Source of the DNA: a virus
Reading direction: 5' to 3' (one strand)
Virus record (IMG/VR): IMGVR_UViG_3300045999_002229
Coordinates: 1-34,084 of that record
Length of the DNA stretch: 34,084 nucleotides
Every line of letters starts with the position of its first letter. The stretch's first letter is position 1. Positions 1 through 8,526 of this stretch are shown here, piece after piece. The position numbers and the translations under genes were made by a program. The notes beneath the pieces were generated by a model. The model did not search any database. It was not told the origin of the DNA and saw nothing but the letters and a program-made list of their open reading frames with translations.

Positions 1-321
1 AGCCGCACGCATAGCGATGCACAAGTGGCACAAATCGCAGCCAGCATAAAAGAGTTCGGCTGGACAAACCCAATCCTAGTTTCAGGCGATGATACAATCA
101 TTGCAGGGCATGGGCGTTTACTGGCAGCACGAAAGCTTGCGTTAGTAGAAGTGCCAGTGATTGTCCTAGATCACCTAAGCAAGTCACAGCAACGCGCCCT
201 AGTGATAGCAGATAACCAACTCGCCCTAAACGCAGGGTGGAACATGGATATGCTAAAGGCGGAGATTGAAGACCTGCAGCTAGATGACTTCGACCTAAAC
301 ATCCTTGGCTTTGACGATAAG
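1..321. repeat. Left copy of divergent terminal direct repeat
   Basis: These bases align without gaps to 33764-34084. The first 137 bases are identical, and about 27 mismatches then accumulate toward the right end. The repeat lies inside the ParB/methyltransferase gene. Early changes are mostly third-position and synonymous, while the last 25 codons also carry amino-acid changes. This looks like the overlap of a circular genome assembled from two strain variants rather than an exact packaging repeat. Confidence 0.9.
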
Positions 322-1161
322 TTCCTTGATGGATTGCTGGAGCCAGAACCAACAGCAGGACTGACCGACGAAGACGCTGTTCCTGAAGTTCCTGAAACAC
401 CAAAGACCGTGCTGGGTGACGTTTGGGTGCTGGGCAATCATAGGTTGATGTGCGGAGATAGCACCAGCGTTGATGCTTTAGAAAAGCTAATGGAAGGACA
501 GAATGCCGACATGGTGTTCACAGACCCTCCATATGGCATTGATTATAGCGGTGGACGCACTCAGGTTGTGGCTACAAAAACATATGGCAAGCTAAAAAAT
601 GATGACCTTAAAGGTGATGATTTAGGCAATTTGATATGCAACGTGTTTACCAACGCAAAGCCAGAGGCAGACGCTTACATCTGTGTGTCTCCAATTATGC
701 AAAAGCCATTCTTAGATTGGCTTGAGGCTGCTGGCAAAAAGATTGGCGCAGTTATTGTTTGGGACAAGAAGCAGCCTGGTCTTGGCTATATGCACTACCG
801 CAGGCAAACTGAATTTATATTATTTGTCCCAGGCCGTCAGTTTAAAAAAGGCGACAAGTCTGATTTTGATTTGTGGGCAATAAGCCGCGACAACGGAAGT
901 GATTATCAGCATGGGACGCAAAAGCCTGTAGCGCTCCCAAGCCGTGCTATTGAGAACAGCAGTAAGTCCGGTGACATGGTTCTTGATTTATTCGGTGGCT
1001 CTGGTTCGACCTTAATTGCCTGTGAGAAAACAGGACGCTCCAATCGCAGCATGGAACTAGACCCAAAATACTGTGACGTAATCGTTAAGCGTTGGCAGGA
1101 GTTCACTGGTAAGGAAGCAGTCCACGCAGAGACGGGAGAGACATTCAATGGCTCACGTTAA
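1..1161 (+). CDS. ParB-like domain fused to beta-class DNA methyltransferase (5' end cut by window)
   Basis: The reading frame is open from base 1. The first in-window start is GTG 25, but the copy at 33707 shows that the real protein begins 27 residues earlier, giving about 405 aa. Numbered from GTG 25, a ParB/sulfiredoxin-type N-terminal domain has the GHGR signature at 28-31. The methyltransferase part has DPPY (motif IV) at 167-170, a HGTQKP box near 296-301 and the SAM-binding FGGSG (motif I) at 323-327. Motif IV before motif I is the order of beta-class amino-methyltransferases, which make N6-methyladenine or N4-methylcytosine. No restriction partner is adjacent. The stop overlaps the small terminase start, so the two are probably co-translated. 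Likely role: modification of phage DNA before packaging, against host restriction. The family is clear; target sequence and base are unknown. Confidence 0.92.
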   Translation, partial: SRTHSDAQVAQIAASIKEFGWTNPILVSGDDTIIAGHGRLLAARKLALVEVPVIVLDHLSKSQQRALVIADNQLALNAGWNMDMLKAEIEDLQLDDFDLNILGFDDKFLDGLLEPEPTAGLTDEDAVPEVPETPKTVLGDVWVLGNHRLMCGDSTSVDALEKLMEGQNADMVFTDPPYGIDYSGGRTQVVATKTYGKLKNDDLKGDDLGNLICNVFTNAKPEADAYICVSPIMQKPFLDWLEAAGKKIGAVIVWDKKQPGLGYMHYRRQTEFILFVPGRQFKKGDKSDFDLWAISRDNGSDYQHGTQKPVALPSRAIENSSKSGDMVLDLFGGSGSTLIACEKTGRSNRSMELDPKYCDVIVKRWQEFTGKEAVHAETGETFNGSR

Positions 1162-1549
1162 ACTGACAGCAAAGCAGGAAGCATTCTGCCAAGGCATCGC
1201 TGATGGACTAGGGCAAGCGGATTCATATCGCGCTGCTTATGACGCTGAAGGGATGAAGGATAACGTCATCTATGCTCGCGCATCGGAGTTGATGAAAAAC
1301 GGTAAGGTAGCGGATAGGATTAAAGAGCTGCGTTCTGAGGTGCAGGAGAAGCAGCTTTGGTCGCGTGAAATGTCCGTTAAGGCACTGGTGCAAGCGTATC
1401 GTGAAGGCTCTGGCGCAGTAAAGGTATCAGCAGTCAAAGAGCTTAACGCAATGCACGGTTATAACGAGCCAGCTAAGGTCAACATCAGTGGCAGCATGAT
1501 ACAGCGCATTCAACGCCAGGTGATTGATGGCGCAGACGCTAACGATTAA
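1148..1549 (+). CDS. Terminase small subunit
   Basis: This 133-aa protein has the usual length and layout of a phage small terminase. An N-terminal helix-turn-helix segment (LTAKQEAFCQGIADG, then a region rich in Y, R and A ending KVADRIKEL, about residues 6-62) matches the Terminase_2 type. A helical oligomerisation region follows. It would bind phage DNA at the packaging site and hand it to the large subunit. ATG 1148 overlaps the end of the methyltransferase gene by 14 bases, and its 3' end overlaps the large terminase start. Position directly before TerL supports the call; the sequence alone is only moderately distinctive. Confidence 0.85.
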   Translation: MAHVKLTAKQEAFCQGIADGLGQADSYRAAYDAEGMKDNVIYARASELMKNGKVADRIKELRSEVQEKQLWSREMSVKALVQAYREGSGAVKVSAVKELNAMHGYNEPAKVNISGSMIQRIQRQVIDGADAND

Positions 1550-2753
1550 AACACCGCGCTGGTTCAAGCCATTCCTAAAGCCCAGCCGCTATAAAGGCGC
1601 ACACGGAGGACGGGGAAGCGGCAAGAGCCATGCCTTTGCGGAAATGGTTATAGAATCTCATGTGATCGACCCAAAGCGCCGCACAGTCTGCGTGCGTGAA
1701 ATACAGAAGTCGTTAAGCCAATCAGTCAAGCGTTTGCTGGAGCTAAAGATTGAGCAGCTTGGTGTGCAGGACTATTTTGAGGTTCAGGAGTTCCAGATTA
1801 AGTCACGCCACGGCGACGGCCTAATTATATTCCAGGGGATGCAAAACCATACAAGCGATTCCATTAAGTCGCTCGAAGGCTATGATTGTGCGTGGGTGGA
1901 AGAAGCGCAGAGCTTATCGCAACGCTCGCTCGACCTACTGCGACCGACAATCCGTAAGCCAGAGTCCGAGTTATGGTTCACATGGAACCCCAGCAAAGAC
2001 ACAGACCCCATTGACCTGTTGCTTCGTGGTGAGAACCCGCCACCAGATGCAATCGTTCAAGAGGTAAACTACAGAGACAATCCTTGGTTCCCTGATGTCC
2101 TACGCGCTGAGATGGAATATGATCGACAGCGTGACCCTGACAAATACCAGCACGTTTGGCTAGGCGGCTATCTTTCCAACAGTGAAGCACGAGTGTTCCG
2201 CAACTGGAAGGTGGAGGACTTTGAATCGCCAGATGACGCAACGCACCGCTTCGGCGCTGACTGGGGATTTGCATCTGACCCGACTGTCCTGATCCGCTGT
2301 CATGTGATCGGCAGAACAATCTATGTCGATCACGAAGCGTATCAAGTCGGCTGCGAGATTATGGACACGCCATCGCTGTTCCTCACTGTCCCAGAGTCGG
2401 AGAAGTGGCCCATAATAGCTGACAGCGCCCGTCCTGAAACAATCAGCCACATGAAGAAGAATGGCTTTCCGAAGATAATGTCGGCAGTCAAAGGGCCAAA
2501 GTCTGTTGAGGAAGGCATTGAATGGCTCAAGTCTCATGACATTGTTGTGCATCCGCGCTGCGTTCACACGATTGACGAACTAAGCTGCTACAGTTATAAA
2601 ACTGACCCCTTGACAGGCGCAGTCTTGCCAATACTTGCGGATCGTGATAATCACCTTATAGACGCACTTAGGTATGCGTGTGAAGCAAGCCGTCGGGCAG
2701 CGCCAAAAGCGCCTATTGATGTAATGCCTCTAGCAACTGTGAACAGGTGGTAA
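1527..2753 (+). CDS. Terminase large subunit (ATPase-nuclease)
   Basis: The packaging motor, 408 aa from ATG 1527. A TTG three bases earlier is less likely. Walker A is GGRGSGKS at 27-34 and Walker B is CAWVEEAQ at about 121-128, typical of the PBSX/Terminase_3 group. The C-terminal RNase H-like nuclease has its acidic residues in GADWGFASDP (about 243-252), IIADSARPE (Asp near 299) and DNHLIDALRY (Asp near 379). The protein translocates DNA into the prohead through the portal and cuts the concatemer. It overlaps the small-subunit gene by 23 bases and is followed directly by the portal gene. All key residues are present. The cutting mode (headful or site-specific) cannot be read from the protein alone. 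Confidence 0.95.
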   Translation: MAQTLTIKTPRWFKPFLKPSRYKGAHGGRGSGKSHAFAEMVIESHVIDPKRRTVCVREIQKSLSQSVKRLLELKIEQLGVQDYFEVQEFQIKSRHGDGLIIFQGMQNHTSDSIKSLEGYDCAWVEEAQSLSQRSLDLLRPTIRKPESELWFTWNPSKDTDPIDLLLRGENPPPDAIVQEVNYRDNPWFPDVLRAEMEYDRQRDPDKYQHVWLGGYLSNSEARVFRNWKVEDFESPDDATHRFGADWGFASDPTVLIRCHVIGRTIYVDHEAYQVGCEIMDTPSLFLTVPESEKWPIIADSARPETISHMKKNGFPKIMSAVKGPKSVEEGIEWLKSHDIVVHPRCVHTIDELSCYSYKTDPLTGAVLPILADRDNHLIDALRYACEASRRAAPKAPIDVMPLATVNRW

Positions 2754-4832
2754 ATGGCGCGATTGAATAAAGAGCAACGGCTAAACAACGTGCATCAAAA
2801 CGCGCTGAACGAGTTTGATCGTTGCCAATCTTCCATGCGTGATGAACGCTTGCAGTGTCTCCAAGACCGCAGATTCTATTCTATCTCTGGCGCACAATGG
2901 GAAGGCCCCATCGGTGAGCAGTTCGAGAACAAGCCTCGCTTCGAGGTAAACAAAATCCACCTTAGCGTCATTCGTATCATTAACGAATACCGTAACAACC
3001 GCATCGGCGTTGACTTCGTATCTAAGGACGGAAGCCCTGACGATGGCTTGGCTGAGACTTGCAATGGTCTTTACCGCGCTGACGAACAAGACAGTGTTGC
3101 AGATGAGGCTTTCGACAATGCTTTTGAAGAAGGTGTTGGCGGTGGCTTTGGCGCATGGCGTTTACGCACTACCTATGAAGACGATGAAGATGATGAGAAC
3201 GAAAAGCAGCGCATTCGGTTCGAGCCGATATACGATGCTGACAGCTCGGTATTCTTCGACCTAGACGCAAAGAAGCAGGACAAGTCGGACGCTAAGTATT
3301 GCTTCGTTCTGTATTCCATGACCCGTGACGCTTACAGAGCCGAATGGAATGATGACCCATCGACATGGCCCAAGGAAATCCACCAGTACGAATATGACTG
3401 GGATACGCCTGACGTTGTTTATGTGGCAGAGTATTACCGCGTTGAAGAAGTGCGTGAGACCATCCGCATATTCGCTACCATCGACGGTGAAGAAGAACGC
3501 TACACGCAGGCTGACTTCGACGCAGACGAAACACTAGAAGAAACCTTGATGGCTGTTGGCACTGTTGAAGTGCGCCAGAAGCGAGTTAAGCGCCGCAGGG
3601 TTCACAAGTACATCATGAGCGGTGGCGGCATCCTTGAGGACTCTGGCTACATCGCTGGTAAGAACATCCCAATCGTTCCTTACTATGGAAAGCGTTGGTT
3701 CGTCGATAACGTCGAGCGTTGCATGGGCCATGTTCGACTAGCCAAAGACCCGCAGCGCCTGAAGAATATGCAGCTATCTAAGCTGGGTGAAATCAGTGCG
3801 CTTTCATCTGTTGAAAAGCCAATCCTTGTTCCTGAGCAAGTCATTGGTCACCAGGCGATGTGGGCAGAGGATAACATCCGCAACTATCCATATCTGTTGG
3901 TCAACCCAATCACTGGCCCGAATGGTGAGATGCAAGCTGCTGGCCCTGTTGCCTACACGAAGTCATCTGACATTCCTCCTGCCATGGCTGCGCTCTTGCA
4001 GTTGACAGAGCAGGACATGGCGGAGATTCTGGGCAACAACCAGCAAGCCGACAAGATGGTAAGCAACATCAGCGGCAAGGCTGTAGAGCTTATCCAGACG
4101 CGCTTGGATATGCAGTCGTTCATCTACATGACCAACATGGCGAAGGCTATGCGTCGTTGCGGTGAGATATGGCTGTCAATGGCTAAAGACGTTTATGTCG
4201 AAGAAGGCCGCAAGATGAAGTCGCTTGACCAGATGGATCAGGTTGGCACGGTCGAGCTTATGAAGCCAGTCATTGACTCCGAAACTGGCGAGTTGGTTTA
4301 TGACAACGATTTGAGCAAGGCGACGTTCGACGTATCTGTTGACGTAGGCCCATCCTTCACCAGCCGCCGCGAAGCTACTGTCCGCGCTCTCACTGGCATG
4401 ATGCAAGTAACTACCGACCCTGAAACGCAAATGATTCTCCAGTCGATGGCAATCATGAACATGGATGGCGAAGGCATTGGCGACATCAAGGACTTCTTCA
4501 GAACGAAACTTGTACAGCTTGGCGTTGTTAAGCCCACAGAAGAAGAACAGCAGCAGATGATGGAAGCGGCTATGGCTCAAGGCCAGCAGCCTGATCCGCA
4601 ATCTATGTACTTGATGGCAGAGTCCGCTAAGGCTGAAGCTTTGGCATTGAAGGCTCAAGCCGACACAGAATACAGCATTGCACGCACGGAAGAAACGCGT
4701 GCTAAAACGGCTGAGACCATTTCAAACATTGACATTGACCAGCGCAAGTCAGCGATTGAAACGGCTGAAAAGATTGGGGCTGCACTACAGCCGCAAACGA
4801 ATGTGGTTCCACCCACCACGCAATTTGGGTGA
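2754..4832 (+). CDS. Portal protein, P22 gp1-like
   Basis: At 692 aa it is close in size to the P22 portal (725 aa) and sits between the large terminase and a scaffold gene, as in P22. The N-terminal part contains RDERLQCLQDRRFYSISGAQW and KPRFEVNKIHLSVIRIINEYRNN, segments typical of P22-type portals. From about residue 590 the protein becomes rich in Gln, Met, Ala and Lys and is predicted to form long helices, consistent with the portal barrel. Twelve copies would form the ring through which DNA enters and leaves and to which tail factors bind. The start codon follows the terminase stop with no gap (TAAATG). Confidence 0.93.
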   Translation: MARLNKEQRLNNVHQNALNEFDRCQSSMRDERLQCLQDRRFYSISGAQWEGPIGEQFENKPRFEVNKIHLSVIRIINEYRNNRIGVDFVSKDGSPDDGLAETCNGLYRADEQDSVADEAFDNAFEEGVGGGFGAWRLRTTYEDDEDDENEKQRIRFEPIYDADSSVFFDLDAKKQDKSDAKYCFVLYSMTRDAYRAEWNDDPSTWPKEIHQYEYDWDTPDVVYVAEYYRVEEVRETIRIFATIDGEEERYTQADFDADETLEETLMAVGTVEVRQKRVKRRRVHKYIMSGGGILEDSGYIAGKNIPIVPYYGKRWFVDNVERCMGHVRLAKDPQRLKNMQLSKLGEISALSSVEKPILVPEQVIGHQAMWAEDNIRNYPYLLVNPITGPNGEMQAAGPVAYTKSSDIPPAMAALLQLTEQDMAEILGNNQQADKMVSNISGKAVELIQTRLDMQSFIYMTNMAKAMRRCGEIWLSMAKDVYVEEGRKMKSLDQMDQVGTVELMKPVIDSETGELVYDNDLSKATFDVSVDVGPSFTSRREATVRALTGMMQVTTDPETQMILQSMAIMNMDGEGIGDIKDFFRTKLVQLGVVKPTEEEQQQMMEAAMAQGQQPDPQSMYLMAESAKAEALALKAQADTEYSIARTEETRAKTAETISNIDIDQRKSAIETAEKIGAALQPQTNVVPPTTQFG

Positions 4833-4848
4833 GCTTACGGGGTAAAAT

Positions 4849-5697
4849 ATGAAAACGGCAGAACTGGAGAATGACGACGCTTTTGAATTAGCTGAACTTG
4901 ATACTGAATCCGATACTGATGATGAGAACCTTGCCACATCAGCAGACGATGAAGATGAAGATGATGATGAGGATGAAGTTGTTATTTCGATAGGTGAGGA
5001 ATCGCCACCTCAAGAGGAAGAAGCTCGCGCTCCTGCATGGGTTCGTGAGTTGCGTAAAGCAAATCGGGAAAAAGAACGTGAAATCCGCGAACTGAAAGCC
5101 AAGCTAACTGCTACAGCAACTGAGACCAAGCCAGTTGAACTGAAAGCAAAGCCAACGCTTGAAAGTTGTGATTACGATTCTGACGAATATGAAAACAAGC
5201 TGGCTGAATGGTACGAGCATAAACGCGAGTATGATGCAGTCGAATCCAATGCTGCGGCCCAGCGAGATGCTGAAGCCAAAGAATGGCAGGACAAGCTTGA
5301 TTCCTATGCGAAGGCTCGTGCCTCGCTAAAGGTGCGGGATTACGAAGATGCCGAAGCGTTCGCGCTAGACACCTTCAACGTCACGCAACAGGGAATTGTT
5401 CTTCAGGGTTCTGAAAATCCTGCACACCTGATTTACGCCCTTGGTAAGAGCCAAAAGCGTGCCAAGGAATTAGCCTCAATCAATGACCCCGTGAAGTTTG
5501 CCTTCGCGGTAGCTAAACTGGAGACTCAGTTGAAAGTAACTAATCGCAAGGCAGCAACAGCGCCTGAACGCACAATCACTAGTGGTGGTGGTCGCATTTC
5601 TGGTTCTGTAGACTCAACACTTGATCGCTTACGTGAAGAAGCCGTGAAGACCGGAGACTTGTCAAAGGTCATGGCTTATAAGCGTGGCAAGAAATAA
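4849..5697 (+). CDS. Scaffolding protein, P22 gp8-like
   Basis: This 282-aa protein compares with 303 aa for P22 gp8. The N-terminal 60 residues are extremely acidic, with a run of Asp and Glu at about 33-45, and a charged coiled coil follows (KANREKEREIRELKAKL). The C-terminus is a short basic helical segment ending YKRGKK. In P22 the coat-binding site is a basic helix-turn-helix at the same end. Position between portal and coat genes strongly supports the role. It would guide assembly of the procapsid and leave before DNA entry. Primary sequence is weakly conserved in this family, so the call rests on composition and gene order. Confidence 0.85.
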   Translation: MKTAELENDDAFELAELDTESDTDDENLATSADDEDEDDDEDEVVISIGEESPPQEEEARAPAWVRELRKANREKEREIRELKAKLTATATETKPVELKAKPTLESCDYDSDEYENKLAEWYEHKREYDAVESNAAAQRDAEAKEWQDKLDSYAKARASLKVRDYEDAEAFALDTFNVTQQGIVLQGSENPAHLIYALGKSQKRAKELASINDPVKFAFAVAKLETQLKVTNRKAATAPERTITSGGGRISGSVDSTLDRLREEAVKTGDLSKVMAYKRGKK

Positions 5698-5726
5698 ACC
5701 TAATATTTTAATTTGGAGTTAATATA

Positions 5727-7004
5727 ATGGCTAACGCTTTTTCGAAAGAAGAAATTGTTGCTTTTGAGGACATCCTCGAAGGCTTCAACGATGCTTTGAT
5801 CCTGTCAAAGAACATCAACGTATATAACACCAACGGCGTAACAATGGAACGCGCTCGTGACACCATCTGGCGTCCACAACCTTACATCGCTCAGTCATTC
5901 GACCGCGTTGTAGGCACATCGATTGCTGGCGACGTTTCGACGATGACTCAGCTTTCGGTTCCATCGACTCTCGGTTTCAACAAGTGCTCTGCTTGGCAGA
6001 TGAACGCCTTGGAACTGCGTGATGCGTTGCAAGAAGGTCGCTTGGGCGATTCCGCAAAGCAAAAGCTGGCTTCGGACATCAACCTTTCCGTTATGGATTT
6101 GGCTGCTGCTCAAGGTACGCTTGTTGTTGACGTAGCTACCGCCGCTGGCGATTATGATGACATCGCGCTTTGCGACAGCATCATGAACGAACAGGGTGTT
6201 ATGGCTGGTGATCGTTACCTCGCTTTGTCGAGCCGCGATTATAACGGCATGGCTGGCAACTTGGCAGTAGCGACTCGCTCGTTCACTGGTAACAAGTCGG
6301 CTAACGCATATGAGCGTTCGTTCGTTGGTGAAGTCGCAAGCTTCCAGACCTACAAGCTCGACTATGCTAACCGTTGCGCTGCTAACGCTGCAACTGTCAC
6401 CATCAACACAACTGGCGCTCAAGCTCAGTATGTGCCACAGGCGACAACGACCAGCACTGGCGGCATCCTGAACGTTGATAACCGTTACCAGACTGTAACT
6501 GTTTCATCGTCGGCTGGCGTTGTTGCTGGTGACGCGTTCACCATCGACGGCATCGAAGCAGTCCACCACATCACGAAGCGTTCGACTGGCGAACTGAAGA
6601 CCTTCCGCGTAATTGACGTCCCTGCTGGCGGCACTACGTTGGTAATCAGCCCTCCAATCATCGCAGCAACTGCTCCAGCAACTGATGCTGAATTGCAGTA
6701 CAAGAACGTTGAATTGGTTGCAGCCGCTTCGTCTGCTCCACTGAACTTCTTGAACGTTGCTGCTTCGAACATCAACCCATTCTGGCGCAAGGATTCGATT
6801 GAACTCCTCCCAGGTCGCTATGCTGTTCCAGATGGCGCAGGCGTTGACGTTCTTCGTGCATCGACGGATCAGGGTATCGAATTGGTCATGACCAAGAAGT
6901 TCGACCCACTGACCTTCCAGACGCTTTACACGCTGGACACACTGTATGGTGTGGTCATGACGAATCCGGAAATGGCTGGGATTTTGTTGTTCAATCAAAC
7001 TTAA
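5727..7004 (+). CDS. Major coat protein, P22 gp5-like
   Basis: At 425 aa it nearly matches P22 coat (430 aa). The N-terminus, with EEIVAFEDILEGFNDALILS and then MERARDTIWRPQPYI, is typical of the P22 coat family (HK97-type fold). A GGAG ribosome site lies 8 bases before ATG 5727, stronger than for most neighbours, as expected for the most abundant virion protein. A hairpin terminator follows the stop. An inserted beta domain is plausible in the middle third (about 210-310), where Thr, Val and Gly are frequent, as in the P22 I-domain; this is inference. Confidence 0.93.
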   Translation: MANAFSKEEIVAFEDILEGFNDALILSKNINVYNTNGVTMERARDTIWRPQPYIAQSFDRVVGTSIAGDVSTMTQLSVPSTLGFNKCSAWQMNALELRDALQEGRLGDSAKQKLASDINLSVMDLAAAQGTLVVDVATAAGDYDDIALCDSIMNEQGVMAGDRYLALSSRDYNGMAGNLAVATRSFTGNKSANAYERSFVGEVASFQTYKLDYANRCAANAATVTINTTGAQAQYVPQATTTSTGGILNVDNRYQTVTVSSSAGVVAGDAFTIDGIEAVHHITKRSTGELKTFRVIDVPAGGTTLVISPPIIAATAPATDAELQYKNVELVAAASSAPLNFLNVAASNINPFWRKDSIELLPGRYAVPDGAGVDVLRASTDQGIELVMTKKFDPLTFQTLYTLDTLYGVVMTNPEMAGILLFNQT

Positions 7005-7011
7005 TAGGGAT

Positions 7012-7040
7012 GGGGGGAGCTTCGGCTTCCCCCTCTTTCT
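7012..7040 (+). terminator. Hairpin terminator after the coat gene
   Basis: A nine-pair GC-rich stem (7012-7020 with 7025-7033, one G-U pair) is closed by a UUCG tetraloop and followed by a pyrimidine-rich tail (TCTTTCTTCT). It lies 7 bases after the coat stop codon. It is probably a partial terminator or an mRNA stabiliser that sets coat expression above that of downstream genes. Confidence 0.8.
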
Positions 7041-7055
7041 TCTAGGAGTGAGCCA

Positions 7056-7229
7056 ATGCCATTGAAAAAAGGTTACAGCCGGTCAAGCATCGGTAAGAAT
7101 ATCAAGATGGAAGAAAAGTCTGGTCGCCCTAAGAAGCAGGCCATCGCTATTGCGCTTAATGTCGCACGCGATGCAGCAATGAAAGCTGGCAAGCCATCCA
7201 AAGCTCCAAAGCGGAAAGCAAAGAAATGA
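7056..7229 (+). CDS. Small basic phage protein (57 aa)
   Basis: The ORF runs from ATG 7056, preceded by an AGGAG site at 7043-7047, to TGA 7229. The protein starts MPLKKGYSRSSIGKNIK and contains KKQAIAIALNVARDA, a pattern seen in many small phage proteins of unknown function. It ends in a Lys/Arg-rich tail. Net charge is strongly positive, so nucleic-acid or capsid-interior contact is plausible, but no function is established. It overlaps the next gene by 4 bases (ATGA), and translation is probably coupled. Confidence 0.75.
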   Translation: MPLKKGYSRSSIGKNIKMEEKSGRPKKQAIAIALNVARDAAMKAGKPSKAPKRKAKK

Positions 7230-7558
7230 CAGACTTCCCAACCATAGTTTATCGCACACCTGGCCCACACAAGAAGCCTCGTGGCAAGACCTATGCCTAC
7301 CGGAGTGCTGCGGATCAGGAAGCATTTGACGCATTGATCGCTAAAGGATGGTCTGCGTCTTATGAAGAAGCCGTAGCTGAAAAGCGTGCGGATGCAATCA
7401 TCGCAAAGGCTGAAGCATTCGAAGATGCTATTGATGACGTATCCGAACCAACCCGCGATGAACTAGAGGCGAAGGCAAAAGAACTAAATGTCTCGTTTAA
7501 TGCTCGCACTTCTGATAAGAAGCTTGCTGAGCGCATTGCGGAAAAACTGGAGGATTGA
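7226..7558 (+). CDS. Protein with C-terminal HeH/SAP-like helical domain
   Basis: A 110-aa protein. The N-terminal half (PTIVYRTPGPHKKPRGKTYAY, then DQEAFDALIAKGW) resembles small head-associated proteins in which a residue string describes a short beta motif plus a helix. The C-terminal segment from about residue 75 (TRDELEAKAKELNVSF, then TSDKKLAERIAEKL) looks like the HeH/LEM or SAP-like helix-extended-loop-helix domain found in several phage head and DNA-packaging proteins. Location between coat and gp4-like genes fits a head-completion accessory. The exact role is unknown. Confidence 0.7.
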   Translation: MTDFPTIVYRTPGPHKKPRGKTYAYRSAADQEAFDALIAKGWSASYEEAVAEKRADAIIAKAEAFEDAIDDVSEPTRDELEAKAKELNVSFNARTSDKKLAERIAEKLED

Positions 7559-7560
7559 TC

Positions 7561-8040
7561 GTGGGATATACCAAGAGACAATTCGTAACGTCAGCCTTTG
7601 AAGAAATAGGCTTGGCAGATTACGTGTTCGACCTTCAGCCAGAACAGCTTGAAGGCGCTCTACGTCGCTTGGATGCCATGATGATGGAATGGAACGCGCA
7701 GGGCATTCGCCTTGGTTATCCAATCTCCAACAGCCCACAGCAAGCCGATCTGGACACAGATACCAACACGCCTGACAGCGCATGGGAAGCGGTTATAACT
7801 AACCTCGCTGTTCGCATTGCGCCTGGATATGGTAAGGCTGTATCTCCTGAGACCAAGGTCACAGCAAAGAACGCTTATAACGTGCTAATGCAGCGTGCAG
7901 CGTTCCCGCTCGAAAAACAACTTCCAGAAACAATGCCTATTGGTCAGGGCAACAAGCCTTGGCGCTGGGATAATCCTTACGTCTATCCGCCTATCGACCC
8001 TGTTGACGCTGGGCCGGATGGCCCCATTGAGTGGAGTTAA
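7561..8040 (+). CDS. Head-completion / tail accessory factor, P22 gp4-like
   Basis: The protein is 159 aa from GTG 7561; P22 gp4 has 166 aa. A GGAGG site at 7549-7553 with a 7-base gap favours GTG 7561 over TTG 7555. The N-terminus (YTKRQFVTSAFEEIGLADY, then ALRRLDAMMMEWNAQGIRLGY) is characteristic of the gp4 family, whose members plug the portal and form the adaptor to the tail hub. P22 gp4 also has a reported peptidoglycan-hydrolase activity; nothing here tests that. The family call is good from sequence pattern, size and synteny. Confidence 0.87.
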   Translation: MGYTKRQFVTSAFEEIGLADYVFDLQPEQLEGALRRLDAMMMEWNAQGIRLGYPISNSPQQADLDTDTNTPDSAWEAVITNLAVRIAPGYGKAVSPETKVTAKNAYNVLMQRAAFPLEKQLPETMPIGQGNKPWRWDNPYVYPPIDPVDAGPDGPIEWS

Positions 8041-8043
8041 TCA

Positions 8044-8370
8044 ATGCCTACTATCAATTTCCTTCCGCTGATTACGCAAATATCAGGCGGTGACAATGTT
8101 GTTTTATGGGTTCCCAATCAAGGGGACAGCCGTCGTGCATCCGTTACAACGCTTATCGACTACATTCAGGTAAACTTTGGCGCTGTTACCTGTTCGTCAG
8201 TTCAGACAACGCCTGTTCGCTTTGACCAGTTGCCTAACGCTGTTGGCAATGCTGGTGCGCGTGCATTCATCACTAACTGCAACACGACAACGTTTAACGC
8301 TGCCGCTGCTGGTGGTGGTTCAAACCAAGTCCCAGTGTTCAGCGACGGCATTATCTGGCGCGTTGGATAA
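8044..8370 (+). CDS. Small putative virion protein (108 aa)
   Basis: The ORF starts at ATG 8044, 9 bases after a GGAG site. The first 45 residues (NFLPLITQISGGDNVVLWVPNQ, then a segment ending TLIDYIQ) resemble the short leader found at the start of several phage tail or decoration proteins. The rest is rich in Thr, Asn, Ala and Gly and ends SDGIIWRVG, typical of small all-beta virion proteins. It is placed between the gp4-like and gp10-like genes, where P22 has none. Function is not recognised; decoration or fibre attachment is possible. Confidence 0.7.
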   Translation: MPTINFLPLITQISGGDNVVLWVPNQGDSRRASVTTLIDYIQVNFGAVTCSSVQTTPVRFDQLPNAVGNAGARAFITNCNTTTFNAAAAGGGSNQVPVFSDGIIWRVG

Positions 8371-8398
8371 AGTTAAACCTAGTTAATGGAGAATTGAT

Positions 8399-8518
8399 AT
8401 GAAAATGGGTGGCGGAAAAATGAGCTACGGTTCAAAAGGTATGGCGATGGCAAAGAAGGCCGCTGGTAAAGCTGCCAAGCCAATGATGATGACCAAAGCC
8501 AAGAAGAAAAAGAAGTAA
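8399..8518 (+). CDS. Lys/Met-rich micro-protein (39 aa)
   Basis: A GGAG site precedes ATG 8399, and the 39-residue product holds 13 Lys and 8 Met with almost no acidic or large hydrophobic residues. It ends in five consecutive Lys. Such tiny basic proteins could neutralise packaged DNA or line the capsid interior, as protamine-like peptides do in other viruses, but this is inference from composition only. Its good ribosome site and tight packing between structural genes argue that it is translated. Confidence 0.6.
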   Translation: MKMGGGKMSYGSKGMAMAKKAAGKAAKPMMMTKAKKKKK

Positions 8519-8526
8519 GCTTTCGG

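Noticed and set aside
1-321. Exact direct terminal repeat of a T7-type genome
   Set aside because: The two copies differ at about 27 positions, concentrated at one end, and lie within a coding gene; replication of true terminal repeats keeps them identical.
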